From assembly GCF_023656565.1 (NCBI RefSeq), contig NZ_JAMOKG010000001.1:316456-380455 (forward strand): a stretch of 64,000 bases of DNA, in the 5' to 3' direction. The position numbers were made by a program, and so were the translations under genes. The notes under the pieces were generated by a model that was not told the origin of the DNA, searched no databases, and saw only the letters and a list, made by a program, of their open reading frames with translations. This document shows positions 41,103 to 50,883 of the stretch, piece by piece. This DNA is from Flavobacterium tyrosinilyticum. Lineage in GTDB: Bacteria > Bacteroidota > Bacteroidia > Flavobacteriales > Flavobacteriaceae. Numbering within the stretch: the stretch's first letter is position 1; each line of letters begins with the position of its first letter.

Positions 41103-42335
41103 CTAAGAAGCAATCTCCATACGCTTCAATAAGTTTTTACTTAACGTATGTTCTGCATATTCTTTGTCGATTGTCAGACTAATATCATCAGATGTTGGCA
41201 GTTCGTACATGGCATCTGTTAAGATAGCCTCACATAATGAACGTAATCCACGAGCACCTAATTTGTACTCTAGAGCTTTATCTACAATAAAATCTAAAGC
41301 TTCATCGGTAATTGTAAACTCAACATCATCCATTAAGAACAACTTCTGATATTGTTTGATCAACGCATTTTTAGGCTGTGTCAAAATTGCACGAAGCGTT
41401 GCTTTATCCAAAGGATCCATGTGCGTTAAAACTGGTAAACGTCCAATAATCTCAGGAATCAAACCAAAGTCTTTAATGTCTTTGGGGATAATGTATTGCA
41501 ACAAATTGTCTTTATCTATATTGTCAGCATTTTTAGAAGTTGAGTACCCAACTGCCTGACGGTTTAAACGTTTTGAAATAATACGTTCTACCCCATCAAA
41601 AGCACCACCAGCAATAAATAAGATATTTTGAGTATTCACCTCAACAAATTTCTGGTCTGGATGTTTACGTCCACCTTTTGGTGGTACGTTTACAACTGTC
41701 CCTTCTAATAATTTCAATAAAGCCTGCTGAACACCTTCTCCAGAAACATCACGAGTAATAGACGGATTATCGCTCTTACGGGCAATTTTATCAATTTCAT
41801 CAATAAATACGATTCCTCTTTCTGCTTTAGCCACATCATAATCTGCAGCTTGAAGCAAACGTGTCAAAATACTTTCAACATCTTCTCCAACATAACCAGC
41901 TTCTGTCAATACAGTTGCATCAACAATTGCTAACGGAACATCTAACATTTTAGCAATAGTTTTTGCTACTAATGTTTTTCCAGTTCCTGTCTGACCAACC
42001 ATTATGATGTTACTTTTTTCGATCTCTACTTCATCGTCTAATTGCTGTTGCATTAAACGCTTGTAGTGATTGTAAACCGCAACTGACATCACTTTTTTTG
42101 TCTGGTCTTGACCAATAACATATTGATCTAGAAAAGCTCTAATTTCTTTTGGTTTCTTTAAAATTAAGTCCCCAACTAGTTTCGCGCTTCCGCTAGATTT
42201 TAATTCTTCTAAAACAATTCCGTGTGCCTGTTCAATACACTTATCACAAATATGTGCATTGATACCTGCAATTAATAAATTAGTTTCTGGCTTCTTTCTT
42301 CCACAAAACGAACATTCTAATACTACTTTTGCCAT
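41103..42335 (-). CDS. clpX: ATP-dependent Clp protease ATP-binding subunit ClpX
   Basis: AAA+ unfoldase that feeds proteins to ClpP. 410 residues. N-terminal zinc-binding cysteines C8, C11, C30, C33; Walker A GQTGTGKT near 115; pore loop [10 protein letters not shown]; Walker [12 protein letters not shown]; and the IGF-type ClpP-contact region. It is downstream of clpP and tig on the same strand, the classical order tig-clpP-clpX, though spacers of 160-330 bp with repeats separate them. Confidence 0.97.
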   Translation of the reverse strand: MAKVVLECSFCGRKKPETNLLIAGINAHICDKCIEQAHGIVLEELKSSGSAKLVGDLILKKPKEIRAFLDQYVIGQDQTKKVMSVAVYNHYKRLMQQQLDDEVEIEKSNIIMVGQTGTGKTLVAKTIAKMLDVPLAIVDATVLTEAGYVGEDVESILTRLLQAADYDVAKAERGIVFIDEIDKIARKSDNPSITRDVSGEGVQQALLKLLEGTVVNVPPKGGRKHPDQKFVEVNTQNILFIAGGAFDGVERIISKRLNRQAVGYSTSKNADNIDKDNLLQYIIPKDIKDFGLIPEIIGRLPVLTHMDPLDKATLRAILTQPKNALIKQYQKLFLMDDVEFTITDEALDFIVDKALEYKLGARGLRSLCEAILTDAMYELPTSDDISLTIDKEYAEHTLSKNLLKRMEIAS

Positions 42336-42340
42336 TCTAT

Positions 42341-42423
42341 ATTTAAGTTACTAAGCTGCAAAGATACTAAGTTTCTAAGCTTTTTGACCTAAAACTTAAA
42401 AACTTAGCTCTTTACAGCTTAAT
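42341..42423. repeat. Octamer-periodic tract and hairpin upstream of clpX
   Basis: ATTTAAGT, TACTAAGC, TGCAAAGA, TACTAAGT and TTCTAAGC (42341-42380) are contiguous octamers. The segment AAACTTAAAAACTTAGCTC further on is roughly complementary. On the minus strand 42366-42359 reads TATCTTTG, a perfect -7 element only 24 bp from the clpX ATG, so this copy may carry the clpX promoter. Confidence 0.6.
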
Positions 42424-42499
42424 ATTTTTGTTTAAAGTTTAAAGTTTCATGTTTCAGATTTGCCGAAGCAACTTGAAACATGAGACCTGAAACTAATTC

Positions 42500-43174
42500 T
42501 TAGCTTCTTCTTAATACTTCGTCAATCATTCCGTACTCTTTTGCTTCATCTGCTTTCATCCAGTAATCACGCTCACTGTCTTTGTGCACTTTATCAAAAG
42601 TTTGTCCAGAATGTTGAGAGATGATGTTGTATAGTTCATCTTTTAATTTCAACATCTCACGTAAGTTGATTTCCATATCTGTTGCAACACCTTGCGCTCC
42701 TCCAGATGGTTGGTGAATCATTACTCTTGAGTGAGGTAGTGCAGAACGTTTTCCAGCAGCTCCCGCACATAATAAAACTGCCCCCATAGAAGCGGCCATT
42801 CCTGTACAAATTGTTGCTACATCTGGCTTGATGTACTGCATAGTATCATAAATTCCTAAACCTGCATAAACACTTCCTCCTGGCGAGTTTAAATAAATTT
42901 GAATATCTTTTGAAGCATCAGCGCTTTCTAAAAATAACAACTGAGCCTGAACAATATTAGCAATCTGATCGTCAATACCAGTTCCTAAAAAGATAATTCT
43001 GTCCATCATTAATCTTGAGAAAACGTCTAATTGAGAAATATTCAGCTGACGCTCTTCGATAATATATGGAGTCATGTTTGTTGGTGTCATCGCTGCTACG
43101 ATTTTATCGTAATACATTGCGTTTACTCCTTGGTGCTTTGTAGCAAATTTTTTGAATTCTTTACCGTAGTTCAT
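42500..43174 (-). CDS. clpP: ATP-dependent Clp protease proteolytic subunit ClpP
   Basis: Serine peptidase of the ClpXP complex, cytoplasmic. 224 residues. Oxyanion NSPGGSVYAG, nucleophile S129 in GMAASMGAVLLC, catalytic H154 in RVMIHQPSGG and the Asp in KDSERDYWM near 203. The N-terminal propeptide of about 30 residues is typical for Bacteroidota. It lies between tig and clpX, so client recruitment and degradation genes are clustered. Confidence 0.97.
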   Translation of the reverse strand: MNYGKEFKKFATKHQGVNAMYYDKIVAAMTPTNMTPYIIEERQLNISQLDVFSRLMMDRIIFLGTGIDDQIANIVQAQLLFLESADASKDIQIYLNSPGGSVYAGLGIYDTMQYIKPDVATICTGMAASMGAVLLCAGAAGKRSALPHSRVMIHQPSGGAQGVATDMEINLREMLKLKDELYNIISQHSGQTFDKVHKDSERDYWMKADEAKEYGMIDEVLRRS

Positions 43175-43274
43175 ATTTTTAGTTTAAAGTTGAAAAGTCT
43201 AAAGTCAGCATGTGACTTAAACGAATTAAACAAAGTTCATACCTTTTTATAAGAAATGCCAATTTGTCGTCTTT

Positions 43275-43314
43275 TTTAAGATGCTAAGATTCTAAGTTAC
43301 TAAGGTCCTAAGTT
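43275..43314. repeat. Octamer-periodic tract
   Basis: TTTAAGAT, GCTAAGAT, TCTAAGTT, ACTAAGGT and CCTAAGTT, five contiguous octamers of the NCTAAGNT type, then a T-run. Confidence 0.7.
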
Positions 43315-43351
43315 TTTTTTTCTAAGAAACATTTACCAACTTCAAACCTGA

Positions 43352-43399
43352 AACAAAAAAAGAACGTCAACAGAATAAAAAATTCCATTGACGTTCAAA
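43352..43399 (-). terminator. Terminator of tig
   Basis: On the minus strand TTTGAACGTCAA pairs with TTGACGTTC and runs into TTTTTTT. The loop is AT-rich. Confidence 0.75.
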
Positions 43400-43501
43400 T
43401 ATAATTATTTTTATCTTTCAGTTTCTGTAATAAAATCTTAATTTTTAAAAAGTATACCTCTTAACTTTAGACTTTAGAACTTTAGACTTTCAGACTTAAA
43501 T

Positions 43502-44824
43502 TTATTCTCCGTAAGAAGCAGCAATAAATTCTTCGTAAGTAACCTCTTTAGTAGTTGGGTTAGCTTTTTCTTTGAAGATATCTAACATTTTAGCTGCTAC
43601 AACTTGCTCAGAAAGTCTTTTTACTTCGTCTTGGTTAGATAAAACTCTAGCCACGATTCCTTGAACTTCTTCATCAGTTGGGTTTGTTTGACCAAATTGA
43701 GCCATTTGCTGTCTGATTGCGTTTGATGTAAACTCTTTCAAGTCATCAAATGTAATTTGGATATTGCTTTGAGCCAATGCTTTTCCTTCGATTAATTGGA
43801 AACGTAAACCTTTTTCAGATCTTGCGTATTCAACTTCAGCTTCTTCTGCAGAAAGTTTTTTCTCTCCAACAGTTTGCAACCATTTTTTAAGGAATTCAGC
43901 TGGTAAATCAAATTTTGTGTTTTCGATCAAGAAATCCTGAACGTCTAATAATAATTTTTGGTCTGCTTGCTGAGCAAATTGCGCTTCAGCATCTTCTTTA
44001 ATTTTAGCTTTTAAGTCTTCTAAAGAAGCAACATTTCCTTCACCAAAAAGTTTATCAAATAATTCTTGGTTTAATTCAGCTGGTTCAGAACCGTTAATAG
44101 CTTCGATAGTGAAGTTTACTTCAACATCTAAACCGTGAACACCTTCGTGACCTACTTTTAAATAATCCATTAATTGGTGATCGTCTTCAAATAAACCTTT
44201 TGTGCTTACTGTAACAACATCTCCAACTTTTTTACCTGTGAATTGTTTTTGAGCTTTTTTGCTAAATGCATCAACAGAAATTGTAGTCGTATTATTGATT
44301 CCGTTTGCTTCGTTTGAGAAAGTTCCAGTTAAATCAGATTTAGCATCAGAAACTTCTTGAGGAACTGCTTTTCCAAATTGTTTTTGGATACGCTCCACTT
44401 GTCCGTCGATTAATTTATCGTCTGCAGTAACGATATATTTTACGATATTATTTTTAGCTTCAAGATCAATTTCGAAGTTTGGCACTAAACCAATTTCATA
44501 TTCGAAAGTTAACTCTTCAGCATCCCAGTTAAAGTTTTCGTCTACTTTAGCAAGAGGAGTTCCTAAAAGATTTAATCTTTCAGATTGAATATAACGCTCT
44601 AAAGCCAAATCAACTACTTTTTTGATCTCTTCTTGCTTAATAGCTTTTCCGTATTGTTTTTCAACAAGATCTTTAGGCACGGCACCTTTTCTAAATCCTT
44701 TAACTTGTGCTAAAGGCATTTTTTCGTTAATTCTTTTTGCTACTTGACCTTTATAATCCATATGAACAACGTTCATAACAATCGTCTCGTTTACAGCGTC
44801 TATTGCTACTCTTTTAATATCCAT
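43502..44824 (-). CDS. tig: Trigger factor
   Basis: Ribosome-bound chaperone at the peptide exit. 440 residues. The N-terminal ribosome-binding domain has the signature VKGFRKGAVPKDLVEKQYGK (about 39-58), the variant of GFRxGxxP. The PPIase-like middle is degenerate, as often in Bacteroidota, and the C-terminal helical cradle follows. It heads the tig-clpP-clpX series. The promoter sits within a large hairpin (44851-44885). Confidence 0.95.
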   Translation of the reverse strand: MDIKRVAIDAVNETIVMNVVHMDYKGQVAKRINEKMPLAQVKGFRKGAVPKDLVEKQYGKAIKQEEIKKVVDLALERYIQSERLNLLGTPLAKVDENFNWDAEELTFEYEIGLVPNFEIDLEAKNNIVKYIVTADDKLIDGQVERIQKQFGKAVPQEVSDAKSDLTGTFSNEANGINNTTTISVDAFSKKAQKQFTGKKVGDVVTVSTKGLFEDDHQLMDYLKVGHEGVHGLDVEVNFTIEAINGSEPAELNQELFDKLFGEGNVASLEDLKAKIKEDAEAQFAQQADQKLLLDVQDFLIENTKFDLPAEFLKKWLQTVGEKKLSAEEAEVEYARSEKGLRFQLIEGKALAQSNIQITFDDLKEFTSNAIRQQMAQFGQTNPTDEEVQGIVARVLSNQDEVKRLSEQVVAAKMLDIFKEKANPTTKEVTYEEFIAASYGE

Positions 44825-44850
44825 CTTCTTCTTTAATTTACATAATAAAA

Positions 44851-44885
44851 TTGGGTTGCAAAATTATAAAATTTTTGCAACCCAA
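44851..44885 (-). promoter_or_regulatory. Hairpin overlapping the tig promoter
   Basis: TTGGGTTGCAAAA (44851-44863) pairs with TTTTGCAACCCAA (44873-44885). It follows the small membrane-protein gene with T-rich sequence, so it works as a terminator. On the minus strand the tig -7 element TAATTTTG (44866-44859) lies inside it, with a TTG about 20 bp upstream. Terminator and promoter therefore overlap. Confidence 0.6.
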
Positions 44886-44936
44886 CCAAGTTTTTAATCT
44901 ATTGTATTTGAAGCAGTTTTAATCTGCTCAATTGTT

Positions 44937-45281
44937 TTATTTATCGTCTCCCAATATTTTATAAGTAAGAGATTGAAGGATAGACAAAATAATGCTGAAT
45001 ATTAATGCCGTCCAGAATGTATCGACTACAAAACCGCCAACAATTTTTGTACAAAGCAAAATAATCAAAGCATTTATAACTAATAAAAATAAACCAAGTG
45101 TAACAAACGTTACTGGCAGAGTTAGCAATACCAAAATTGGTTTAATGAAGATATTTAGCAATCCTAAAACTACTGCAACAATTACGGCTGTACCAAAACT
45201 TTTAACATCTACTCCAGTTAAAATGTTAGACAATAATAAAACCAAGGCAGCTGTAACAAGAAGTCTAAGTAATAATTTCAT
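44937..45281 (-). CDS. Phage-holin-IV-like small membrane protein
   Basis: 114 residues with four hydrophobic helices and almost no loops. GLLNIFIKPILVLLTLPVTF, then VTLGLFLLVINALIILL, is the pattern of the 'phage holin family/mycobacterial 4-TMS' superfamily. It is a common chromosomal membrane protein in Bacteroidota; no phage genes are near, so a lysis role is unlikely. Function unknown. It is upstream of tig behind a terminator. Confidence 0.85.
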   Translation of the reverse strand: MKLLLRLLVTAALVLLLSNILTGVDVKSFGTAVIVAVVLGLLNIFIKPILVLLTLPVTFVTLGLFLLVINALIILLCTKIVGGFVVDTFWTALIFSIILSILQSLTYKILGDDK

Positions 45282-45335
45282 AGTTATTCAGGTTTAAAAT
45301 TTATTTAAAAGTACTAATTTTTCATCAAAAAATAA

Positions 45336-46100
45336 CTACTCTTTCAAAAACTCCGTTGTCAATTCAAAAAACATTTTCGGATTTTCAGCATGAAGCCAAT
45401 GCCCAGCATTTGGTATGGTTTCTAATTTTAAATTTGGAAAATGTTTACGGATTCCGTCCAAATCTTCATCTTGAATGTATCCAGAGTTTCCTCCACGAAT
45501 AAATAATGTCAGGTTATTAAAAACTAAATCGTCTTCCAAAGGTTTTCCAATGGCATCCAGATTATTATTAAAAGCTTCAAGATTAAATCTAAAAGCCAAT
45601 TGTCCAGGTTCTTTCCAGTATAAATTTTTCAACAAAAACTGACGTGTTCCAAAATCCGGAACGTATTGAGACACAATTTCCTCAACATCATTTCGGCTTG
45701 GTTTTATCGAAAAATCAACCGCATTTAATCCTGCCAAAATCTCCTGATGGTGCTGTTTGTAGAATCTCGGGCCAATATCTGCCACAATCAATTTATCGAC
45801 AATCTCTGGATGCGTTGTTGCGAAAAGCATTGCTACTTTTCCTCCCATTGAATGTCCAAGAATATCAATTCGTGTTAGATTATTTGCTTGACAGTATTCA
45901 TAAACATCTTGAACCATTGCTTCATAATTCCATTCGCTTGAATGAAAACTGCGCCCGTGGTTTCTTAAATCTAAAATATGAACCTGAAATCCAGCTTCTA
46001 CATATTGCCCCGCAAGAGTTTTCCAGTTATCAGACATTCCTAGAAATCCGTGCATGATGACAAATGGTTTTCCTTCGCCTTCTATTTTTGAGTATAACAT
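45336..46100 (-). CDS. Alpha/beta-fold hydrolase (YbfF-like esterase)
   Basis: 254 residues, cytoplasmic. HGFLGMSDNWKTLA carries the oxyanion region, LGHSMGGKVAM the nucleophile Ser near 97, and NAGHWLHAENP the catalytic His near 233. The length and IEGEGKPFVIMHG opening match the YbfF acyl-CoA/ester hydrolase group. It is 54 bp upstream of the small membrane-protein gene in the same direction. Substrate unknown. Confidence 0.9.
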   Translation of the reverse strand: MLYSKIEGEGKPFVIMHGFLGMSDNWKTLAGQYVEAGFQVHILDLRNHGRSFHSSEWNYEAMVQDVYEYCQANNLTRIDILGHSMGGKVAMLFATTHPEIVDKLIVADIGPRFYKQHHQEILAGLNAVDFSIKPSRNDVEEIVSQYVPDFGTRQFLLKNLYWKEPGQLAFRFNLEAFNNNLDAIGKPLEDDLVFNNLTLFIRGGNSGYIQDEDLDGIRKHFPNLKLETIPNAGHWLHAENPKMFFELTTEFLKE

Positions 46101-46309
46101 TTAATTTGCTTATAAAAATTCTATTTACAAATGTAAAAAACTTATCCATTACGACGATAACAGATATATCTATTAAACATTTTCAGATTATAATATTAAT
46201 AAAAAAAACTTTACATACTTACGGTTTCCCGTAATGTTTAGAGCATTTAATCCTCTACCTTGCGCCCCAAAATAAAACCTAAAATTTCATTTTAATTTAA
46301 ACACAAATC

Positions 46310-47620
46310 ATGATCAAAAAACTACTTTTATTATCATTGATTGCTTCGCAACTTATGATTTCATGTTCTAGCGACAACAGCGATGAAGTAATTCCAGAAG
46401 TAAAACCAGACCCAAAACCAGAAGTAGAGCTAACTTTAGAAGAGCAAATTGCTGCGTTATTAAAACAGCCTTATTCAAGCCTTACTCCTGATCAGCAAAA
46501 AACAAAATTAGAAGCAGAAGCTAATGAAATGCTTGTTCAATTAGATAAAACAAAAAAATTAAGTGCTCTTGAAACTATCGAAAATCTAAACAATCTCCTT
46601 CAAGAAAGCCCTGTTGACATTTTTAACGGAAAAAGCGGTAATGGTATCGAAGAAGCTTTAACAGTATCTGGCGCTTATGGCGTATACACTTGGAACAGTA
46701 CTCAAAAAATCTGGGTAAAAACATCGTCGTCTACTGAATTAAAATTTGTTTTCCCTGCTAAAAAGACACAAACTACTAACAATGCAGCATTTACTGCAAA
46801 AAGCACATCTTCTGATATTAAATTTTTAACTATCGATACTTATGGCGAATGGGCATGGAATTCAACTACTAGCCAATACACACAGGTTAAACCAGACTTA
46901 AATGACTGGTATTATTTGCCAACATCTGCAGATGCTGTTTTAACTATTGACAATGCACCAGCAGCAACTCTTTCTCTAACAGCAAAATATGCTAATGGCA
47001 AACAAGTTCCAACCGACCTTGGTTATAAAGTAACTCTAATCGATGGATATACTTGGGAAATGAGCAGTATAAAAGCAGTGCAAAACACTGCAAAAGCAGC
47101 TCTTACTTACAATGGTAAAAATTTACTTTCATTTACTGGCGGAAGCAGCACTGAAGTTGACAAACTAATTGGTAATGACGAACTTGGACAATACAGAGGT
47201 AAAGCAAATGGTCTATTGTCATTAATGGATAATTTTGTTGTCATAGCTGATATGGATCTGGCAAAAGACGCTGCTGATCGTATAGCATTAGACAAAAATA
47301 TGCCTTATCCAACCTCTAGCACTCCTTCTGAAATGAGTATTTACAACAAAAAATACGCTGAGGCTAAAGTCGCTAATTTCAATAAAAACATCAAATTAAT
47401 CTTAGTTTCTAAAAAAGACGGAACTAAAATCGCAGATATTGTACAGTATGCAGAAAAAGAAGTTAATGGATATTCTTCTGAAATCGATTATTACAATGCT
47501 GTGAATTATTTAAAATTTAATGACAAAACTGAAGTAGAAATGGGAGTTTATTTCTCTAAAGGATTTGATACTTTCTATGCTAAATTTAATGATTTTTCTG
47601 CTAGTTTTCAACAAAAGTAA
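46310..47620 (+). CDS. Large hypothetical lipoprotein
   Basis: 436 residues. Signal peptide with lipobox MISC (C19) followed by SSDNSDEVIP and a Pro/Glu linker. The mature part begins helical (EEQIAALLKQPYSSLTPDQQ) and continues with beta-type segments (VSGAYGVYTWNSTQ, YGEWAWNSTTSQY; the near-repeat W-N-S-T may mark an internal duplication). I do not recognise a family. It has a strong terminator and no obvious partner; the DUF4249-TonB pair converges on it. The acidic residues after Cys suggest outer-membrane or surface lipoprotein export. Confidence 0.75.
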   Translation: MIKKLLLLSLIASQLMISCSSDNSDEVIPEVKPDPKPEVELTLEEQIAALLKQPYSSLTPDQQKTKLEAEANEMLVQLDKTKKLSALETIENLNNLLQESPVDIFNGKSGNGIEEALTVSGAYGVYTWNSTQKIWVKTSSSTELKFVFPAKKTQTTNNAAFTAKSTSSDIKFLTIDTYGEWAWNSTTSQYTQVKPDLNDWYYLPTSADAVLTIDNAPAATLSLTAKYANGKQVPTDLGYKVTLIDGYTWEMSSIKAVQNTAKAALTYNGKNLLSFTGGSSTEVDKLIGNDELGQYRGKANGLLSLMDNFVVIADMDLAKDAADRIALDKNMPYPTSSTPSEMSIYNKKYAEAKVANFNKNIKLILVSKKDGTKIADIVQYAEKEVNGYSSEIDYYNAVNYLKFNDKTEVEMGVYFSKGFDTFYAKFNDFSASFQQK

Positions 47621-47640
47621 TACATCATTAAAATAAAATA

Positions 47641-47684
47641 GTAAAGCCGATTTGATCAGTTCATCAAATCGGCTTTGTTTTTTT
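47641..47684. terminator. Bidirectional terminator, overlapping the DUF4249 stop
   Basis: AAAGCCGATTTGAT and ATCAAATCGGCTTT form a 14-bp stem followed by T. The DUF4249 TGA stop on the minus strand (47666-47664) lies inside the stem. Confidence 0.85.
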
Positions 47685-48530
47685 AGAAGAAGTCTGGATA
47701 ATTATATTACTTTGCCCATACCCAGCCCAAATACCTATTCCTCCTTTTATATTCGATTTTAAACTTGTATTCGATGGATAAATTGGATTTTTGGCATTCA
47801 CAATTTCGTTTTGCCAACTGTTCCAGAAATCTAAAGATTCTTTAGTTTGAGTTCGTAACTTTACATGAATCAAATCTCCGTCAGTAAAATTTGGTGTAAA
47901 TTTAGTTTTAGGAAACAATAAAACTCCTCTGTTTATCTGCATTTCAATGGCAGGATTTTCGAAATTTTTATCATCTAAATTACCATAAAAAGAGGGAACA
48001 AAAATGGGTTCTTCTCCTTCCACTTTTGTTGCAATTTGATAATAATTTTTTTCAGATACTGGATCATCAAATTTCACGAAGACATATCCTGTTGTATCTG
48101 TTGCATTCTTTTTTATGTATTCTGCACTTTTAAGCTGTACCGATTTTGGAATTGTGGTCGTTGCTTCAATAACACGGTTTAAATATTCAATTTTCATCGT
48201 GTATTCTTTCCCTGCTTGCCCCATTAAAGTCGAACCAAAATATACAAAGGGCGGAATACGGTTTTTATCGTTTTTTACTCTTAAAACTTCTGAACTCTCT
48301 CCGTCAGAAATGGTGATTTTTGCAGATCGAATTACATGATTTAAAACGTTTGTAGAATCAATGCCATCTGTCACAGGAATACTGCTAGAAAGCAAAACAT
48401 TTGCATAATCTCCTTCTTCAATCCAGCCTTCTACAACTATTTTAGATTCCACGTTTTTCTGTTCACTAAAATTATCATTAGAACAGCTGACTACTAATAA
48501 CCCCAAAAGAAACAATAGATATTTTTTCAT
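47664..48530 (-). CDS. DUF4249 domain lipoprotein
   Basis: 288 residues. Lipobox VVSC (C16), then the DUF4249 layout: ESKIVVEGWIEEGDYANVLL, ATTTIPKSVQLKSAEYIKK, VSEKNYYQIATKVEGEE. DUF4249 proteins accompany TonB-dependent receptors in Bacteroidota and are thought to act as surface or periplasmic accessory subunits. It begins 6 bp after the receptor's stop and is cotranscribed with it. The substrate is unknown. Confidence 0.9.
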   Translation of the reverse strand: MKKYLLFLLGLLVVSCSNDNFSEQKNVESKIVVEGWIEEGDYANVLLSSSIPVTDGIDSTNVLNHVIRSAKITISDGESSEVLRVKNDKNRIPPFVYFGSTLMGQAGKEYTMKIEYLNRVIEATTTIPKSVQLKSAEYIKKNATDTTGYVFVKFDDPVSEKNYYQIATKVEGEEPIFVPSFYGNLDDKNFENPAIEMQINRGVLLFPKTKFTPNFTDGDLIHVKLRTQTKESLDFWNSWQNEIVNAKNPIYPSNTSLKSNIKGGIGIWAGYGQSNIIIQTSSKKTKPI

Positions 48531-48536
48531 CTCATT

Positions 48537-50804
48537 TTAAAATTTAAATCTCCAGCTCACTGAAGGAAGAATTCTATACAAAACTTTCTCATCTTGCTTT
48601 ACTACAACTTTGTCTTTGTTTTCGTTTACTTGGACATCCAAAACAACATATATAGGATTAGAAACATTAAATGTATTGTAAATCGAAAAGTTTAAAGCGC
48701 TTTCTTTCTTCGAGGTTTTTATAAAATAATAATTAACTGAAAGATCTGTTCTGATATAATTTGGCATTTGAGCATTATTATATCCCGAATATTCTTTGAC
48801 AGGATTATTATTTATAAAATACCACGACGTTGGCATTGTGAATCTATTTCCAGAACCAAATATTTGAGTTATTCCGAAATTCCATTTTGTATTTAAATCA
48901 TACATTCCAACTACTGAAAGATTATGTCGTCTGTCATATTTTGCAAAATACGTGTTGCCGTTATTCAATTCATCAAAGTTTCTTTCAGACCAACTCAAAG
49001 TATAGCTTAACCAGCCCGTAAATTTTCCATTGCTTTTTTTCAACATCATTTCAAATCCATATGCCTTACCTTCTCCAACATACAAATCGTTCTTTAGAGT
49101 TGTAATTTCATTAAACTGAGTTATTCCATACGGATATTCGAGTAGATTTTTCATCGAACGGTAAAACCCTCCAAAAGAAGAAGAAAAATTCCTGCTTATA
49201 TTTTGATTTGATCCAATAGAAAATTCATTAGAAGACTGCGGTTTAATTCCGTCAGAACTCGCAATCCAAAAATCAGTAGGAATACCAACACTAGAAGTTG
49301 TGATCAAACTTAAATATTGATATTGTTTATTGTAAGAAGCATAAAACGAATACTTTTCGTTTGCATAATAATTAAGTACCACTCGCGGTTGAAAATGCAG
49401 ATATGAATCAGATCCCGAAATATAATAGTTCATTCGAAGTCCTAATTCAGCTGTTAGATTCTCCAATAATTTAGGTTTGGCACTTATAAAAATTGCGACT
49501 TCGTTTGCATCAATTTTTCTTTGAGAATAATTGTCAATTGTTGCCAGATTTTCGACATTTATTTTTTGAGGTTGCAAGTCATGATAAACATATTGCAATC
49601 CAGATTCAAACGGAACATTATGGATTGAAAATCTTACTGAATTTGCAAATCCTAAGTCCTTTACATAAGAAGAAACTCCAAACTCAATTGTTGCCTGCTC
49701 CATATTCAAGTCATTCAAATATTGGCTAAAATAAACCGTATTAGACATACTTACTTTAGACGAAAATGTAGTTGTTAAAGATGGCGATACTGTAAAATTA
49801 CTCCATTTTAAATCGGTGTCAAGCGCAAAATTCTTATCCTTTATTTTGAGTCTATCAGCACTGTAAAAAGAATTTAAAGAAAATGAATTCTTTTCTGAGA
49901 CTTGAGATAGAAAAGTAATATTGGCATCCGAAAAACCATATTTCATATCCTGAACATCATTCTTCGAATCAGATTTTAGCAATGGCCCAACGACTTCATC
50001 AATATAGGTTTTTCTTCCAGAAATATAGAATCCGGTTTTGTCACTTAACGGAACCGCTAAAGTTACCTGCGACGCCAGAATTCCAGCATTCCCTTGAATC
50101 GAAAACTCAGAAGGAATTTTTTTATTGGTATTTAAAAGCGTTGTAGAACTCAAGCGTCCGCCATATTTTGCATTCGAACTCGATTTATCAAATTCAACAT
50201 CTTTAATATGATCTGTATTGTAAAAAGGAAATATTCCCAATAAATGCGACATTCCATAAATTGGAGTTTCATTATATAAAATCGCATTATGGCCCGGATC
50301 ACCGCCACGAACATACAAATAACCATTTGCGTCTCCAGAGTTTTGCACTCCAGGTGTTAACTGCAAAAGTTTAATAACATCTGTTGTTCCTAAAAGTGTT
50401 GGAACAGCGTTTAATTCTTTCAAGTTAAAAGAAAGTCTTCCGCCAGATAAAGTTTTGATTTGATTTTTCTTATCACCTGAAACGATCACCTCTTTTAACT
50501 GAGAAATATCTTTTTCTAAAACTACAGCAATCACAGTATCTTTTAGGATATCGAACTCAATAGTTTTTGAGATAAAATCAGAATGATTGACTTTTATAAC
50601 AAGTCTGCCAGAAGAAATGTTTTCTGAAAAATTCCCTAAAACATCAGTAGCAACATTCCATTGTTTTTTATTTACTTCTAAAAAAACATTTGCGCCAACA
50701 AGATTTTGGCTGTCAGAAGATTTTATATTTCCAGATATCTTTACGGTCTGTGCAAAGAGGCCAGAAAAAGAAAACAAGAGAAAGAAAATAATAGATTTTG
50801 GCAC
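48537..50804 (-). CDS. TonB-dependent receptor with carboxypeptidase-like regulatory domain
   Basis: Outer-membrane active transporter of 755 residues. Signal peptide (1-18, cut after GLFAQ), a beta-sandwich CarboxypepD_reg-like domain (20-100: KISGNIKSSDSQNLVGANVF), then the plug (LLQLTPGVQNSGDANGYLYV, RGGDPGHNAILYNETPIYG) and a barrel ending in the C-terminal aromatic signal SWRFKF. It is short for a SusC, and no SusD partner exists; instead DUF4249 follows within 6 bp. The ligand is unknown; peptide or metal-chelate uptake is possible. Confidence 0.93.
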   Translation of the reverse strand: MPKSIIFFLLFSFSGLFAQTVKISGNIKSSDSQNLVGANVFLEVNKKQWNVATDVLGNFSENISSGRLVIKVNHSDFISKTIEFDILKDTVIAVVLEKDISQLKEVIVSGDKKNQIKTLSGGRLSFNLKELNAVPTLLGTTDVIKLLQLTPGVQNSGDANGYLYVRGGDPGHNAILYNETPIYGMSHLLGIFPFYNTDHIKDVEFDKSSSNAKYGGRLSSTTLLNTNKKIPSEFSIQGNAGILASQVTLAVPLSDKTGFYISGRKTYIDEVVGPLLKSDSKNDVQDMKYGFSDANITFLSQVSEKNSFSLNSFYSADRLKIKDKNFALDTDLKWSNFTVSPSLTTTFSSKVSMSNTVYFSQYLNDLNMEQATIEFGVSSYVKDLGFANSVRFSIHNVPFESGLQYVYHDLQPQKINVENLATIDNYSQRKIDANEVAIFISAKPKLLENLTAELGLRMNYYISGSDSYLHFQPRVVLNYYANEKYSFYASYNKQYQYLSLITTSSVGIPTDFWIASSDGIKPQSSNEFSIGSNQNISRNFSSSFGGFYRSMKNLLEYPYGITQFNEITTLKNDLYVGEGKAYGFEMMLKKSNGKFTGWLSYTLSWSERNFDELNNGNTYFAKYDRRHNLSVVGMYDLNTKWNFGITQIFGSGNRFTMPTSWYFINNNPVKEYSGYNNAQMPNYIRTDLSVNYYFIKTSKKESALNFSIYNTFNVSNPIYVVLDVQVNENKDKVVVKQDEKVLYRILPSVSWRFKF

Positions 50805-50883
50805 TTCGTTTTAATAAGAAAAGTGCGAAAATAAACAATTATAACCCAAATGTATCAGGTTATAATTGTTTTAAGTAGAAAGT

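Larger units (their letters stand above)
43175..43501. other. Spacer between tig and clpP
   Basis: 327 bases with no gene. It contains an octamer tract (43275-43314), the tig terminator hairpin (43352-43399) and a looser CTTTAGAC repeat (about 43459-43495). No clear clpP promoter element could be picked out. Confidence 0.55.

Noticed and set aside
44937..45281. Phage lysis module
   Set aside because: The holin-like name reflects only a 4-TM membrane family. There is no endolysin or any phage gene nearby.
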